Origin: Aureococcus anophagefferens
Lineage: Eukaryota > Sar > Pelagophyceae > Pelagomonadales > Pelagomonadaceae
Assembly (NCBI RefSeq): GCF_000186865.1
Contig: NW_008705579.1
Span: forward strand, 634,396 to 698,395
DNA length: 64,000 nucleotides
Direction: 5' to 3'
In this document: in pieces, positions 47,802 to 57,134 of the stretch
Layout of the letters: the number at the start of each line of letters is the position of its first letter
Numbering within the stretch: the first letter of the stretch is position 1
Notes under the pieces: model-generated
What the model saw: only the letters and a program-made list of their open reading frames with translations
Databases searched by the model: none
What the model was told of the DNA's origin: nothing
Made by a program: the position numbers and the translations under genes

Positions 47802-50015
47802 CTAGTTGAGGAAGCCCCGGCCGAAGCCCGCGCCCAAAGCGCGCGCCTTCTTCCGCGCGGCCTTGGCCTGGGACGCGAGGGCCTCGGCGTCCCCGGAGAT
47901 GTCGAAGTCACCGTCCTCGAGCAGCTCCATGGCGTCGCCGGCGGGCGCCGGCGGCGGCGCGTCGCGGTTCACGCGGAGGTGGCCAAAGGGCACCGTCGCG
48001 CGCGACTCCGGCGCTTTGGGCGCGTCGGGGAACTTGGCGCGCTCGGCCTCCTCGATGAGGTTCTTCGCCCGCACGTACTCGGCGCACTCCTCCAGGGACG
48101 GCTCGCCGTGGGTCCGCGCGCGCTTCGCGAGCTCCGCGGCGCGGACCTTCGCCGCGGCGCGGATCTTCTCCGGGTCGTCGTCGGGCCAGGGCTTGCGCCG
48201 CACGGGCTCGTCGGTGTCGCAGGACGTGCAGACCAGGTCCGCGCGGAGGCGCTCGAGGTGCGTCAGGGGCTTCTTCGGCGGCGGCGCGGGGCCGTCGTCG
48301 ATGCGCGACAGGTCCTCGACGACGGGCCTGCGTGGACATCAAATCTTCGAGCCGACTTCACTGTGCGCGTAATCGACGGCTTCGACGCAATCTCTTTGGC
48401 TGTGCTTCGAAAACGCGACGAGAGCCATCGATTCGTCCAAAAATCAGCCGAATCGACGTCGATGTGATCGAGAACGAGAGGTTTGACGTTTGGTGGGGAC
48501 CCCCCGAACCAGCGGTCGATTTCCACGCGGCGACGGGCTCGTCCAAGTCCGCGGGGTCGACGTCCCGCCGACTCGTGTCGACGAAGTTCGGCGGCGGCGG
48601 CACGTCCAGCGCGCTGGCCTTGGCGATCCAGGACGCGGCCCAGAACGTCTTCTTGCGCCGCCTCGCGTCCGCGACGTCGTAGTCGACCTGGGCAGCAAAA
48701 GGATGATTCAACGTCGCTTCAACGTGAGTGTTCCGCGCGCGCGCGTTCCGGGAGAAGCATCCACGCTTCGAGGCCGTTCCAAGAGATGATCGCTCGTCCA
48801 AAAATCAGCCGAAACGAGTGAAAAATGGCCGAGATCGAAGCCTTTGAAGTTGGGAATTTCGCTCTCTTTTGCTGCCCTGTAGTCGGCCAGCTTGTCGAGC
48901 ACGAAGAACTTCTGCAGCTTCTCCCGCCACTCGAGCCACGTGCGCTGCTCCGCGTACTCGCCGTCGCGGCTCAGCGTGAAGCGGTCCGGCCCGTCGTCGC
49001 CGTCGGCGGCCTTGGGCTTCTTGCGCGCGACCCGGGCCTCGGCGATGACAAAGGACCCGCCCGGCGTGAGCGACCGGCGGATCTTCGAGAGCGCGGCCTC
49101 GAGGAGGTCCCAGGGCACGTGCTTGAGGCTGTCCACCGCGAAGGCGCCGTCGAAGGTGCCGCCCTCGCCCTCGCCGAAGAACGACGCCTCGAAGAACTCC
49201 TGCTCGCGGAACTCGCACTTGAAGCCGACCTTGCGTTGTTCCGCGCGCGCCGCCGCGAGGCCGCACATGCCCGCGGAGCCGTCGACGCCGACGAAGTCGA
49301 TGCCCACGCGGCTCCGCGCGAGCTCGACGGCGTCGCGGCCGCCGCCGCTGCCGAGCTCCAGGATGCGCAGGCCGTTGTGCGCGCGGCCCGCGGCCATCTT
49401 CGCGACCGCGGACTCGCGCTTCATCTTGTGGTCCCGCAAACTCCGAAACAAGAGCTCCGCCGGCGGGCTCAGGTCCTTCAGGGGGTCCTCGACCTCGGGC
49501 GGCGGGTCCGCCTCCCATTTCAGCGCCAGCGAGTTGAAGTGGGCCAGGGTCCGCGAGATCGCCACCGCCGCCGGGATTTTGGGGCCCCGGGGCCGCCGCC
49601 AGGCGATGTCCTGGTTCACCTTGATCTGCTCCTTCTTCGCGCGCTCGGCCCAGTACTCGCCCTGGTGGTCCGGCACCTCCATGACGAACTCGACGAGCTT
49701 CTCGCTCACCCAGCCGTGCACCGGCGAGATGATCAGCAGCCGGAGCGTCCCCGCGGAGTTGAGCGCGCGGTGCACGGCGACGACGTCGCTCATCGGCGCC
49801 AGCGTCTTGACGATGCGCGACTTGAGCTCCTGGTGCGTGCGCACGATGGCCCCCTTGACGACGCGCTCGGGGATCTTGCACACCGCCGGCACCTTGAAGG
49901 CCACGGGCATGGCCGCGATGACGGCGCGCTCCTGGCCCGCCTCCTCGGCCTGCGCCCGCCGCGCCGCCTCGAAGACGGCGCCGTTGAAGTCCACGGGCTG
50001 GAGGCCGCCCGCCAT
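47802..50015 (-). CDS. Methyltransferase-domain protein, 600 residues, three exons split by introners
   Basis: Exons 50015-48888, 48687-48539 and 48327-47802 total 1,803 nt in one frame. Residues 1-200 are an unrecognised alpha/beta region (KVPAVCKIPERVVKG, then LLIISPVHGWVSEKLVEF). A class I SAM methyltransferase follows: LRILELGSGGGRDAVELA near 217, FVGVDGSAGMCGLAA, and LTPGGSFVIAEARV. The C-terminal 200 residues are basic and helical, with a single CTSCDTDEP motif and EEAERAKFPDAPKAPE. The substrate is unknown. The middle exon is only 149 nt and lies between two introners of different subfamilies. The ATG at 50015 is 247 bp from the divergent IPT gene. Confidence 0.85.
48328..48538 (-). 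mobile_element. Introner B-type acting as intron (GC-AG, phase 2)
   Basis: A 211-nt insert is flanked by perfect GCCCGTCG copies on the minus strand. The ends are CCGCGTGGAAATC and GATGTCCACGCAG. It is in reverse orientation relative to the copy at 53463-53673. Splicing restores GAC GAG CCC GTC GTC GAG in frame. Confidence 0.92.
48688..48887 (-). mobile_element. Introner A-type with one-base target-site mismatch (GC-AG, phase 0)
   Basis: A 200-nt insert is flanked by GCCGACTA (left) and GTCGACTA (right) on the minus strand. The ends CAGGGCAGCAAAAG and CTTTTGCTGCCCAG both carry the same G-to-C change, so they still pair. The left duplication has GC where the right has GT, which places the change exactly at the 5-prime splice site. 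Confidence 0.92.
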
Positions 50016-50262
50016 GGCGTCGACACACGCCGCCGGAGAAAGACGACTTCGATGGTGGAGCGTGTGGAGAGCGCCGAGGCGGGCTGCTGCAACTTACTAC
50101 AAGATCATCGTGCAAGATCGCGAAACTTTGGGCAGCAAGGGCGGCCTCCGCCGCGCGTGGTTAGGATCTCGACATCGCTTGTCGTCCCATTGCTCCAGCC
50201 GTTCGCGCTCGCCCGCGCCTGCGCCGCCCCCGGATTTGCGTCCACACACAGGGGCCGACCAC
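50016..50262. promoter_or_regulatory. 247-bp divergent promoter region
   Basis: It lies between the ATGs of the methyltransferase fusion (minus) and the IPT protein (plus). It contains CGCGAAACTTTGGG (50119-50132), close to motifs at 46817 and, on the other strand, 31748. Confidence 0.45.
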
Positions 50263-51185
50263 ATGATGCTGCGCACGCTGGTCGGCTGCCTCCTGCTCCG
50301 GGGCGGGGCAGCGCAGACGGGCGCGGACACGCTGGACCTGGGCGACACGGTCGTGTCGACGGCGGAGAAGACGCGCGAGATCACGGGCGTGAGTCCGACC
50401 AGGGGCTCGAGCAACGGCGGCACGCGCATCCACGTCGAGGGCGCGGGCTTCGCGACGGAGTTCTTCGCGGGCAGCAACGCCGTCTACATCGGCAGCGACG
50501 CCGAGGGCTGGGCGCCCTGCGACGTCGTCGAGGGCGCCTGCACCGTGGACTGCGGCGGCGACAAGAAGATCGTCTGCGACACGGGCCCCTGGGTCGCCGA
50601 CGAGGACTCGGGCTGGTTGGATGTTTGGGTCGTCGTCGAGGACACGATCTCGACGTACGATATAATAAAAGAGAGCGCCTACGCGTACAAGGCCTCGACG
50701 GACGCGGACGTCCCCCAGTTGACGGGCGTCGAGCCGCGGCACCTGGGCGCCGGCGACGTCCTGGGCCTGCGGGGCCGGGCCTTTGGGGCATTTGTCTCGG
50801 ACTACCGCGTGATCTACGTCGGCGCGGGCCGGCCGCCGCAGGGCGGCAACGTCGTCAACGGCTTCGACGCGGCGCGCACGACGCAGGCGCTCTGCCGCGC
50901 CGACGACCTCAACCTCGCCGTGAACGCGGACACGGGAAACGTCGACGGCGCGTCGCTGCCCATCATGGTCGAGGACGCGGTCATCGGCCACAACTCGCCC
51001 GTCGCCGACGGTGCGCGAATCACCGCGCGTGCGGCCGCCTCGCCGCGCGGCGGCCGGGCGACTGCGCCGTCCGCCTCCTCGACGACGCGGTGCCCCCGCC
51101 GCCGCGGTCCTGGGCCGAGGAGATCGGCCCGCGCCTCGACGCCAAGGGCGAGGTCGCCCGGCCGCCGACGCCCGAACCCCAGTAA
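50263..51185 (+). CDS. Secreted IPT/TIG-domain protein
   Basis: The product is about 300 residues with a signal peptide (MMLRTLVGCLLLRGGAAQ). ITGVSPTRGSSNGGTRIHVEGAGF is a textbook IPT/TIG (immunoglobulin-like) domain start, followed by cysteine-paired strands and a second, less regular unit beginning LTGVEPRHLGAGDVLGLRGRAF. Such domains occur in surface receptors and adhesion proteins. Near 51048 the frame appears to shift by one base: the sequence after it (GDCAVRLLDDAVPPPPRSW to PEPQ, stop 51183-51185) is protein-like only in another frame, and no AG acceptor is available. I attribute this to a sequence error. Otherwise the frame runs on into low-complexity text. Confidence 0.68.
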
Positions 51186-51203
51186 GACGAGCAGCAACAG
51201 AGG

Positions 51204-52857
51204 TTACACAAGCGCGCCGCGCGGCGGCGTCGGCATGCGGACGCCGGTGCCCTTCGGCGCCGACGGCCGCGCGGGCGCGCGGAGCGGCGACGCCGGCGCG
51301 CGCGGCGCCGGCGGCGCGCGCGGCGCCGGCGGCTCCCTCGCCGTCATCTCGACGGCGGCCTTGGGGAAGCCGCGCTGCGGCGCCGGCTCGGTCCGCTCCC
51401 GCGTCCTCGCCAGGAACGGCCGCCAGATCATGAAGTTGATGAAGCCGGAGAGCGCGAGCCAGACGGCCTGCGTGAGGATGAGCCAGGGCTCCGTGCCGCC
51501 GCTGTGCACGTAGCCGTCGAGGCGGAAGATGATGCCGTAGACCCAGACGAGCACGAAGGTCTCCGTGACGAGGAGCGCGCGGAAGCACAGCTCGTGGTGC
51601 TTCTTGAACTCGGCGGCCACGCGGCCGCTCGGCGTCGCGACGCGCGTCAGCGACCGGTGGAGCGACGCGTTGAGCGACCGGACGACGACGACGACGGACA
51701 CCTGCGTCGCAGCGTCGATCCATGGGCGACGGTTTCGAAGCTCTCGAGCGCTCGACGAGCGACGACGGCGCGTCCGAACGTCGGCCGAAACGACGCGACC
51801 GAGCCGCGTCGAACGATTCGCGCGCGCGGGCGGACGCCTGCGCGAGGAGCACGTAGAGGTAGAGCGGCCCGTAGAAGGCGAAGACCCAGTGGCCCGTGAG
51901 CCAGCACGTGCCGTCGGCCGTCGGGCCCATGGCGCCCGCCGCGTGGGCCGCGACGCAGGACGCGAGCGCGGACGTCCAGACGAACAAATGGTACCTGGGC
52001 AGGAAAAGAGAGCGAAATTCCCAATTTCAAAGGCTCCTTTCTCGGCCGATTTCCACTCGTTTTGGCTGATTTTTGGACGAGCGATCATCTCTCGGAGCGA
52101 TCTCGAAGCGTGGATGCTTTTTCTAGAACGCGCGCGCGAAACACTCACATTGAAGCGACTTTGAATCACCCTTTTCCTGCCCTGCGTGGTACGTTGTCAG
52201 ATAGCGCCGCGCGAGCGTCAGCCGGTTCTTCCGCCCCACGGTCAGCGGCCGCACCATGGTCAGCACGAGGTGCAGGCCGTAGATCGTCGACCAGGAGATC
52301 GTCGCGAGTCCGAAGAACTGGCCGAACCACGCGGAGACGTAGCAGAGCGGCCCCGGGCTGTTCGACGGCCGGATGCCCGTCACCGTCAGGAACGACGACG
52401 CGAAGAATTTCAGGGCGAAGCCGAAGTCGCAGAGGGACGTGCACTGCATGATGTGCATGAGCGGCTGGTAGCGCAGCTCGTCGGGGGACGTGTGCACGCG
52501 GTACATGATGTAGCCCGACCCGCCCATGCTCGCGAGGCCGCCGACGCCGTAGATGAGCGTCACGCACCAGAGGAAGGCGGTGCCGACGATGCGCCGCGAC
52601 ATGACGAGAAAGAACCAGGGCACGACCGTGTAGGCGACGACGAGCGCGAGGAACTCGCGCTGGCGCACGGAGTAGCGCAGCAACGGCGCGCGGCGCTCCA
52701 AATAGGGCAGCATCAGCACGACGTCGCTCAGCGTGGAGAAGGACGCCTCCCGCTTCGGGCGAAAGATGGACTCGCGCACGCGTCGCCACCGCCGCTTCTT
52801 CGGCTCCTCCTTGGCCTCCTCGACGCCATCGTCGACTGCCCGACTCGACGACGCCAT
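51204..52857 (-). CDS. cAMP-receptor-like seven-helix GPCR (three exons)
   Basis: Exons 52857-52193, 51994-51838 and 51701-51204 give 439 residues. Seven hydrophobic helices can be counted. CYVSAWFGQFFGLATISWSTIYGLHLVL is a typical helix 3 region of the Dictyostelium cAMP-receptor-like class, with a paired Cys in CWLTGHWVFAFYGPLYLYVL. TFVLVWVYGIIFRLDGYV and WLALSGFINFMIW are helices 6 and 7. The cytosolic tail is Pro/Ala-rich. Such receptors signal through heterotrimeric G proteins; the ligand is unknown. The first intron is an introner, and the second (136 nt) is a likely GC-rich introner relic. Without the second splice the helices after 5 fall out of frame. Confidence 0.85.
51702..51837 (-). 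mobile_element. Probable GC-rich introner relic acting as intron (GC-AG, phase 0)
   Basis: A 136-nt intron starts GCGTCCGC and is followed by an exon starting GTGTCCGT, six of eight bases matching in the expected target-duplication positions. Inside is TCGTTTCGGCCGACGTTCGG, aligning with the A-type core TCGTTTCGGCTGATTTTTGG, followed by text matching the A-type in its GAGCG...TCGAGAGCTTCG layout. Termini are no longer recognisable except for CGCAG. It looks like an old copy drifting toward genome GC content. Confidence 0.6.
51995..52192 (-). mobile_element. Introner A-type, reverse orientation (GT-AG, phase 2)
   Basis: A 198-nt insert is flanked by GTACCACG and GTACCATT on the minus strand; the last two bases differ. 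The ends are CAGGGCAGGAAAAG and CTTTTCCTGCCCAG. Splicing joins ACA AC to G TAC CAT TTG in the GPCR frame. Confidence 0.92.
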
Positions 52858-53021
52858 GGCTGCCCGACTTCACACACGCGTTGAGGTCTTGCACTACAAC
52901 TGAAGATTTTCTGCGATTATTGGCCGCCACTCATGAGCCACTCGATCCGAGGCGACTTCTCCGAGCACGAAGCCGACGAGGACACGCCGACGAGGCACGC
53001 CGACTCGCAAAGCCACATTTC
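52858..53021. promoter_or_regulatory. 164-bp divergent promoter region
   Basis: It lies between the ATGs of the GPCR (minus) and the SDR (plus). An ATTGG (inverted CCAAT) occurs near 52918. Confidence 0.4.
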
Positions 53022-54096
53022 ATGTCCGCCATGTCCAAGACCATCCTCGTCACCGGCGGGAACAGCGGCATCGGCGCGGCGCTCTGCAAGCTCCTCGCCA
53101 CGGAGCACGGCTGCCGCGTGCTCCTCGGCGCGCGGTCGCCGGAGAAGGGCGAGAAGGCCAAGGCCGACATCGTGGCGAAGTACCCCGACGCGAAGATCGA
53201 CGTCGTGGCCATCGACGTCGCGTCCGACAGCTCCGTCGCCGCGGCGGCGGCAGCGGTGAAGGCCATGGGCGTCACGTTGTACGCGTTGGTCAACAACGCG
53301 GGCCTCGGCCTCGCGCAGGCGGACGACGACGCGCACAACACGGCGGCGGTCATGAACGTCAACTACGCGGGCCCGAAGCGCGTCACGGACGCCTTCGTCC
53401 CGTTGATCCAACCCGACGGCGGCCGCGTCGTCAACGTCTCGTCCGGCGCCGCGTCCGCGTGGGTCAAGGGCTGTGTTGAAATCAAATCTTCAAGCCGACT
53501 TCAACGTGCGCATATGCGAAAGTTCCGACGCAAGCTCTTCGGCTGTGCTTCGAGAACTCGGCGAGAGCAATCGATCCGTCCAAAAATCAGCCGAATCGAC
53601 TTCGATGTGACCGAGCTAGAGAGGTTTGAAGTTTTTGCTGGACGGGGCGTTCCACTGGTTGATTTCCACACAGGTCAAGGGCCAGGACGCGGCCACCAAG
53701 AAGCTCTACTCGACGCCGGGCCTCACGCAGGCCCAGCTCGACGCCTCCGTGGCCAAGGAGGTCGCCGCGGGCAACGTCGGCTGGGGCGACGGCTACGGCA
53801 TCTCGAAGGCGGCGCTGACGGCGCTGACCCTCGTCCAGGCCGCGGCGCACCCGACGCTCGTCGTCGTCTCGCTGAGCCCGGGCTTCATCATGACGCCCAT
53901 GACCGTGGGCTACGGCGCCAAGCTCTCGCCCGAGGAGGGCTGCAAGTCCTCGATCAAGTGCCTCTTCGGCGACGTCGTCTCGGGCCTCTACTACGGCAGC
54001 GACGGCCTCCGCTCGCCCATGACCGTGAGCCGCGACCCGGGCACGCCGGAGTACGCGGGCGAGGACGACCCGGACCCGGCCAAGTACAACAAGTAA
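53022..54096 (+). CDS. Short-chain dehydrogenase/reductase, carbonyl-reductase-like (two exons)
   Basis: Exons 53022-53462 and 53674-54096 give 287 residues. ILVTGGNSGIGAALCKLLA (near residue 10) is the NADP-binding TGxxxGIG motif, LVNNAGLG the structural NNAG, NVSSGAASA holds the catalytic Ser, and YGISKAALTAL (near 189) the YxxxK pair. The pattern and length fit cytosolic carbonyl reductases, which reduce quinones and ketones. No targeting signal is visible. A second in-frame ATG at 53031 is an alternative start. The introner lies in phase 0 between Trp and Val codons (SAWVKGQDAATKK). The stop is 3 bp from the stop of the convergent SDR. Confidence 0.92.
53463..53673 (+). mobile_element. 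Introner B-type acting as intron (GT-AG, phase 0)
   Basis: A 211-nt insert is flanked by perfect GTCAAGGG copies (53463-53470 and 53674-53681). The ends are CTGTGTTGAAATC and GATTTCCACACAG. It carries the core CGTCCAAAAATCAGCCGAA near 53578. Splicing restores the SDR frame. Confidence 0.93.
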
Positions 54097-54099
54097 GCG

Positions 54100-55430
54100 T
54101 CACTTCGTGCCCGCGTACGTGTCGCGGCACGCGCGCACGAGGGACCGGCCGACGCCGAGGTCCACGAGGACCCGGTCCGTCGCGGCCCAGAGCGCGCGCC
54201 GTGCGCCGGGTCCAGCGTGGGGGCGTCGCCGGCGACCTCGTCGTCGCCGCGCACGGCGGCGGCCTGCGCGTCCGCGTCCGCGACGCCCGCGGCGACGGCC
54301 CGGAGCGGCCGCGCCTTCGCCGCGAGCGCCGTCGGGTCGGTCCCCGCCGTCACCCAGGACGCGGGCATCCACAGGTCGCCGCTCTCCGCCTCCGCGTCGA
54401 AGCACGCCCGCAGCAGGGGCACGACGCCGTGGCTCGCAGGCTGCGCTCGGGCGAGCGGAAACGCGAAGGGCAGGAGCAGCGGCAGCGGGTTCCACCAGGG
54501 AAAGCTCGCGAGGAACGTCGCGCCGAGGTTCGTCTTCACGAGGCCCGGCTCCGCCGACAGGCTCTTGATCTTGCCGTGGTCGCCGAGGCGGCGGTGCAGC
54601 TCCATCGCGAAGACGGCCTGCGACAGCTTCGCCTGGCCGTAGCGCGCGAAGCGGCCGCCCGGCGCGTCGCCGCCGAGCGCGCCCGGCGGCGACCGGCCGA
54701 GGTAGCGCTCGGGGTCGTAGGCGCCGTTGTTTTTGTTGTTGCGCTGGCCGCTGTGGTGCTGGACGACGCGCGCCTCGCCGCGCGCGGCCGCGGCGACCTT
54801 GAGGCTCGGGAGGAGGAGCTTCGTGAGCAGGACGAGCGCCAAGACGGAGACCTGCGCCGTCGCGTCGTAGCCGTCCCGGCTCCGCACGTCCGCGCCGGAG
54901 AACAGGCCCGCGTTGCAGGCGAGCACGTCGACGCCGCCGGGCGCGAGCGCCGCGACGTCGCCCGCGGCCGCCTTGACGCTCTCGAGCGAGAGGAACTCGG
55001 CGTCGACGGCGTGCACCGCGGTCGCGCCGCCGACGCTCTCGGAGAGCTCGTCGAGGCGGTCCCAGGCGAGCGCGGACCGCGGCGAGTCGCGATTCACGCA
55101 GATGAGCAGGGCGGCTTTTTTGAGCACCGCCGCGCGCGCGACCTGGAGGCCCAGGCCGCTGGTCGCGCCGGTGACGCAGACGCACTTGCCTTCCAGCGAC
55201 GGCAGCGAGTCGAGCACCGCCGCGAAGACGCCGGCGCCGTCGTCGGGGTCGTCCCCGCGCGGGTCCGTCACGCCCGGCGCGACCTCCGGCGCGAGCGCCG
55301 CGTAGAGGGGCACGAGCGCGAGGAGCGACGCGCCGGCGAGTTGCAGCGCCTTCGACCGGCACCGCAGGCACGCCGCGGCGGCGGCGACGGCCGCGGCGCC
55401 GTAGACGCGCGGCGTCGTGAGCACGGGCAT
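54100..55430 (-). CDS. Membrane-anchored short-chain dehydrogenase (retinol-dehydrogenase-like)
   Basis: About 440 residues from ATG 55430. An N-terminal hydrophobic region (two short helices in residues 8-55) anchors the protein. KCVCVTGATSGLGLQVARAA (near 86) is the cofactor motif, LACNAGLF the NNAG equivalent, and RYGQAKLSQAVFA (near 264) the YxxxK motif. SAEPGLVKTNLGA follows as in RDH/WWOX-like SDRs and protochlorophyllide reductase relatives. The last 35 residues (ALWAATDRVLVDLGVGRSL to the stop at 54100) are in another frame. The switch occurs near 54190-54200 with no splice sites, so a missing base in a GC run is likely. Confidence 0.82.
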
Positions 55431-55569
55431 GGCGGCGCCGAAGGGCTGCCCCGCGCCGAAGGGCTGGCCGAACGGCCGCTCCCGAACGCCGAGAGGCTGT
55501 CTGAGGCGAGCCGAGAAATTGACAGAGTCTGGAGCACTGCGAGCACGCGAAACCCCGAGGCCCGCAACG
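55431..55569. promoter_or_regulatory. 139-bp divergent promoter region
   Basis: It separates the ATGs of the anchored SDR (minus) and the CbbX-type AAA gene (plus). A partial internal repeat (GCCGAAGGGCTG at about 55437 and 55455) is visible. Confidence 0.4.
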
Positions 55570-57108
55570 ATGAAGACCTACAACATCGAAAACGAGCACA
55601 ACATAACAACCACCGTCGTGAAGATCGACAACGACCTCGACACGGACGACGCCATGGCCCTCGTGAGCTTCTTCGTCTTCATGTTCGCCCTCATCCTGCT
55701 GGGCCTGCTCATCTACTACGGGTCGAGCCTGAAACTCTGGTGGCGCCAGTCGGTCGTCTTCCCCATCCGGCGCCTCTGCTGCGAGAAGGAGCGGAAGCGG
55801 CTCTGGCGCCTCCACAAGGACGCGGTGATCCGCGCGGACCGCGCGCTCGCGGGGGCGCGCGAGAGCGACCCGTCGCTCCTCGAGGAGGCGCCGTCGTCCG
55901 AGGACCCCCTGGAGCGCGCCCTCGACTCGCTCGTGGGCCTCGAGCCGCTCAAGGAGGAGATCCGCGCGCTGCGGCGCACGCTCGTCGTCGAGCAGCAGCG
56001 GCGGAACGTGCTGAATCTGGGCGGCGACGGCAAGAAGCGCAAGGCCGCGCGCGTGTCCGCGCCCCACATGGTCTTCCGGGGCTCGCCGGGCACGGGCAAG
56101 ACCCACGCCGCGCGCCTCATCTCCCAGCTCCTCAAGGAGCTCGGCTACGTCCACGGCGACATCGTCGAGGTGCAGCGCGCCGACTTGGTCGCGGGCTACG
56201 TGGGCCAGACGGCGCTCAAGACGCGCGCGGTCATCAACCGCGCCAAGGGCGGCGTCCTCTTCGTCGACGAGGCCTACGCGCTGACGCCGGGCACGTCCGC
56301 GGCGGCCGGCCGCGACTTCGGGGCGGAAGCGGTGCAGGAATTGATGCGCGACCTCACGTCCGGCGACCCCGTCGTCATACTGGCGGGCTACCCCCGGGAG
56401 ATGGAGCGTTTTCTGAACGTGAACCCGGGCCTGAGCCGCCGCTTCCAGGTGCGCTTCACCTTTGCGGACTACTCGATCCAGCAGCTCGCGGCCATCTTCG
56501 TGAAGATCGCGGACCGCAACGGCTTCCGCCTCGGCCGCGACTGCTCCGCGGCGCACCTCGAGCACGTGCTCTCGACGCACTTCCCGGAGAGTTTGTGCCG
56601 CAAGTGGAACGGCGGCCTGCCCGAGGGCCTCTTCCGCCGCGCGCAGGACGCGCTCGCGAAGCGGCTCAACGTGCTCACGATGTCGGCCGAGGCCGCGCTC
56701 ACGCTCACGTCCGCGGACGTCGTCGCGGGGGTGAAGATCCTCGCGGCGACGCTCGGCGGCGACGACATGGCCCGTCCGCGGGCGCCGCGCCGCGCGCCGC
56801 GCGTCGCGCCGCCGGGCGCGCCCGTGGCGATGCCGCGGCCGCCCGCGCCGCGCGCCGCGGCGCCGGACGACGACGACGACATGTACGAGGACGACGAGGA
56901 GGCGCCGGCGCCGGACCTCTCGGCGGCGCTGGAGACGGAGAACCCGCTCCACGCCATCCTCCAGAGCCTCGGCGCGGACGGGCTGCCCTTCGACAAGCTC
57001 AAGAACGTGCCCGCGCGCCTCGACCGCCTCGAGCGGAGCCTCAACGGCCTCATCCTCGCGAACCAGGCCCAGGTCAACCCCTGGGCCGCGCCCGCGCCCG
57101 CGCCCTAG
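55570..57108 (+). CDS. CbbX/SpoVK-type AAA ATPase with transmembrane anchor
   Basis: The product is 512 residues. A single hydrophobic helix (LVSFFVFMFALILLGLLIYYG, within residues 28-52) anchors it. The ATPase domain follows: LVGLEPLKEEIRALRRTL, Walker A RGSPGTGKTHAA (near 174), VGQTALKTR, Walker B VLFVDEAYALTPG (near 233), and sensor/arginine region NPGLSRRFQVRFTF. This is the CbxX/CfqX family, whose best-known member is the Rubisco activase CbbX of red-lineage plastids. The anchor and absence of a plastid presequence argue for another role here. The C-terminus has a Pro/Asp-rich linker and a short helical tail. ATG 55570 gives a compact N-terminus. Confidence 0.88.
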   Translation: MKTYNIENEHNITTTVVKIDNDLDTDDAMALVSFFVFMFALILLGLLIYYGSSLKLWWRQSVVFPIRRLCCEKERKRLWRLHKDAVIRADRALAGARESDPSLLEEAPSSEDPLERALDSLVGLEPLKEEIRALRRTLVVEQQRRNVLNLGGDGKKRKAARVSAPHMVFRGSPGTGKTHAARLISQLLKELGYVHGDIVEVQRADLVAGYVGQTALKTRAVINRAKGGVLFVDEAYALTPGTSAAAGRDFGAEAVQELMRDLTSGDPVVILAGYPREMERFLNVNPGLSRRFQVRFTFADYSIQQLAAIFVKIADRNGFRLGRDCSAAHLEHVLSTHFPESLCRKWNGGLPEGLFRRAQDALAKRLNVLTMSAEAALTLTSADVVAGVKILAATLGGDDMARPRAPRRAPRVAPPGAPVAMPRPPAPRAAAPDDDDDMYEDDEEAPAPDLSAALETENPLHAILQSLGADGLPFDKLKNVPARLDRLERSLNGLILANQAQVNPWAAPAPAP

Positions 57109-57134
57109 ACGGAAAAGACCGCGCTTTTACAAAC

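Noticed and set aside
55570..57108. CbbX as a Rubisco activase
   Set aside because: The family matches, but the protein has a membrane anchor at its N-terminus and no plastid presequence, so I did not assign that function.
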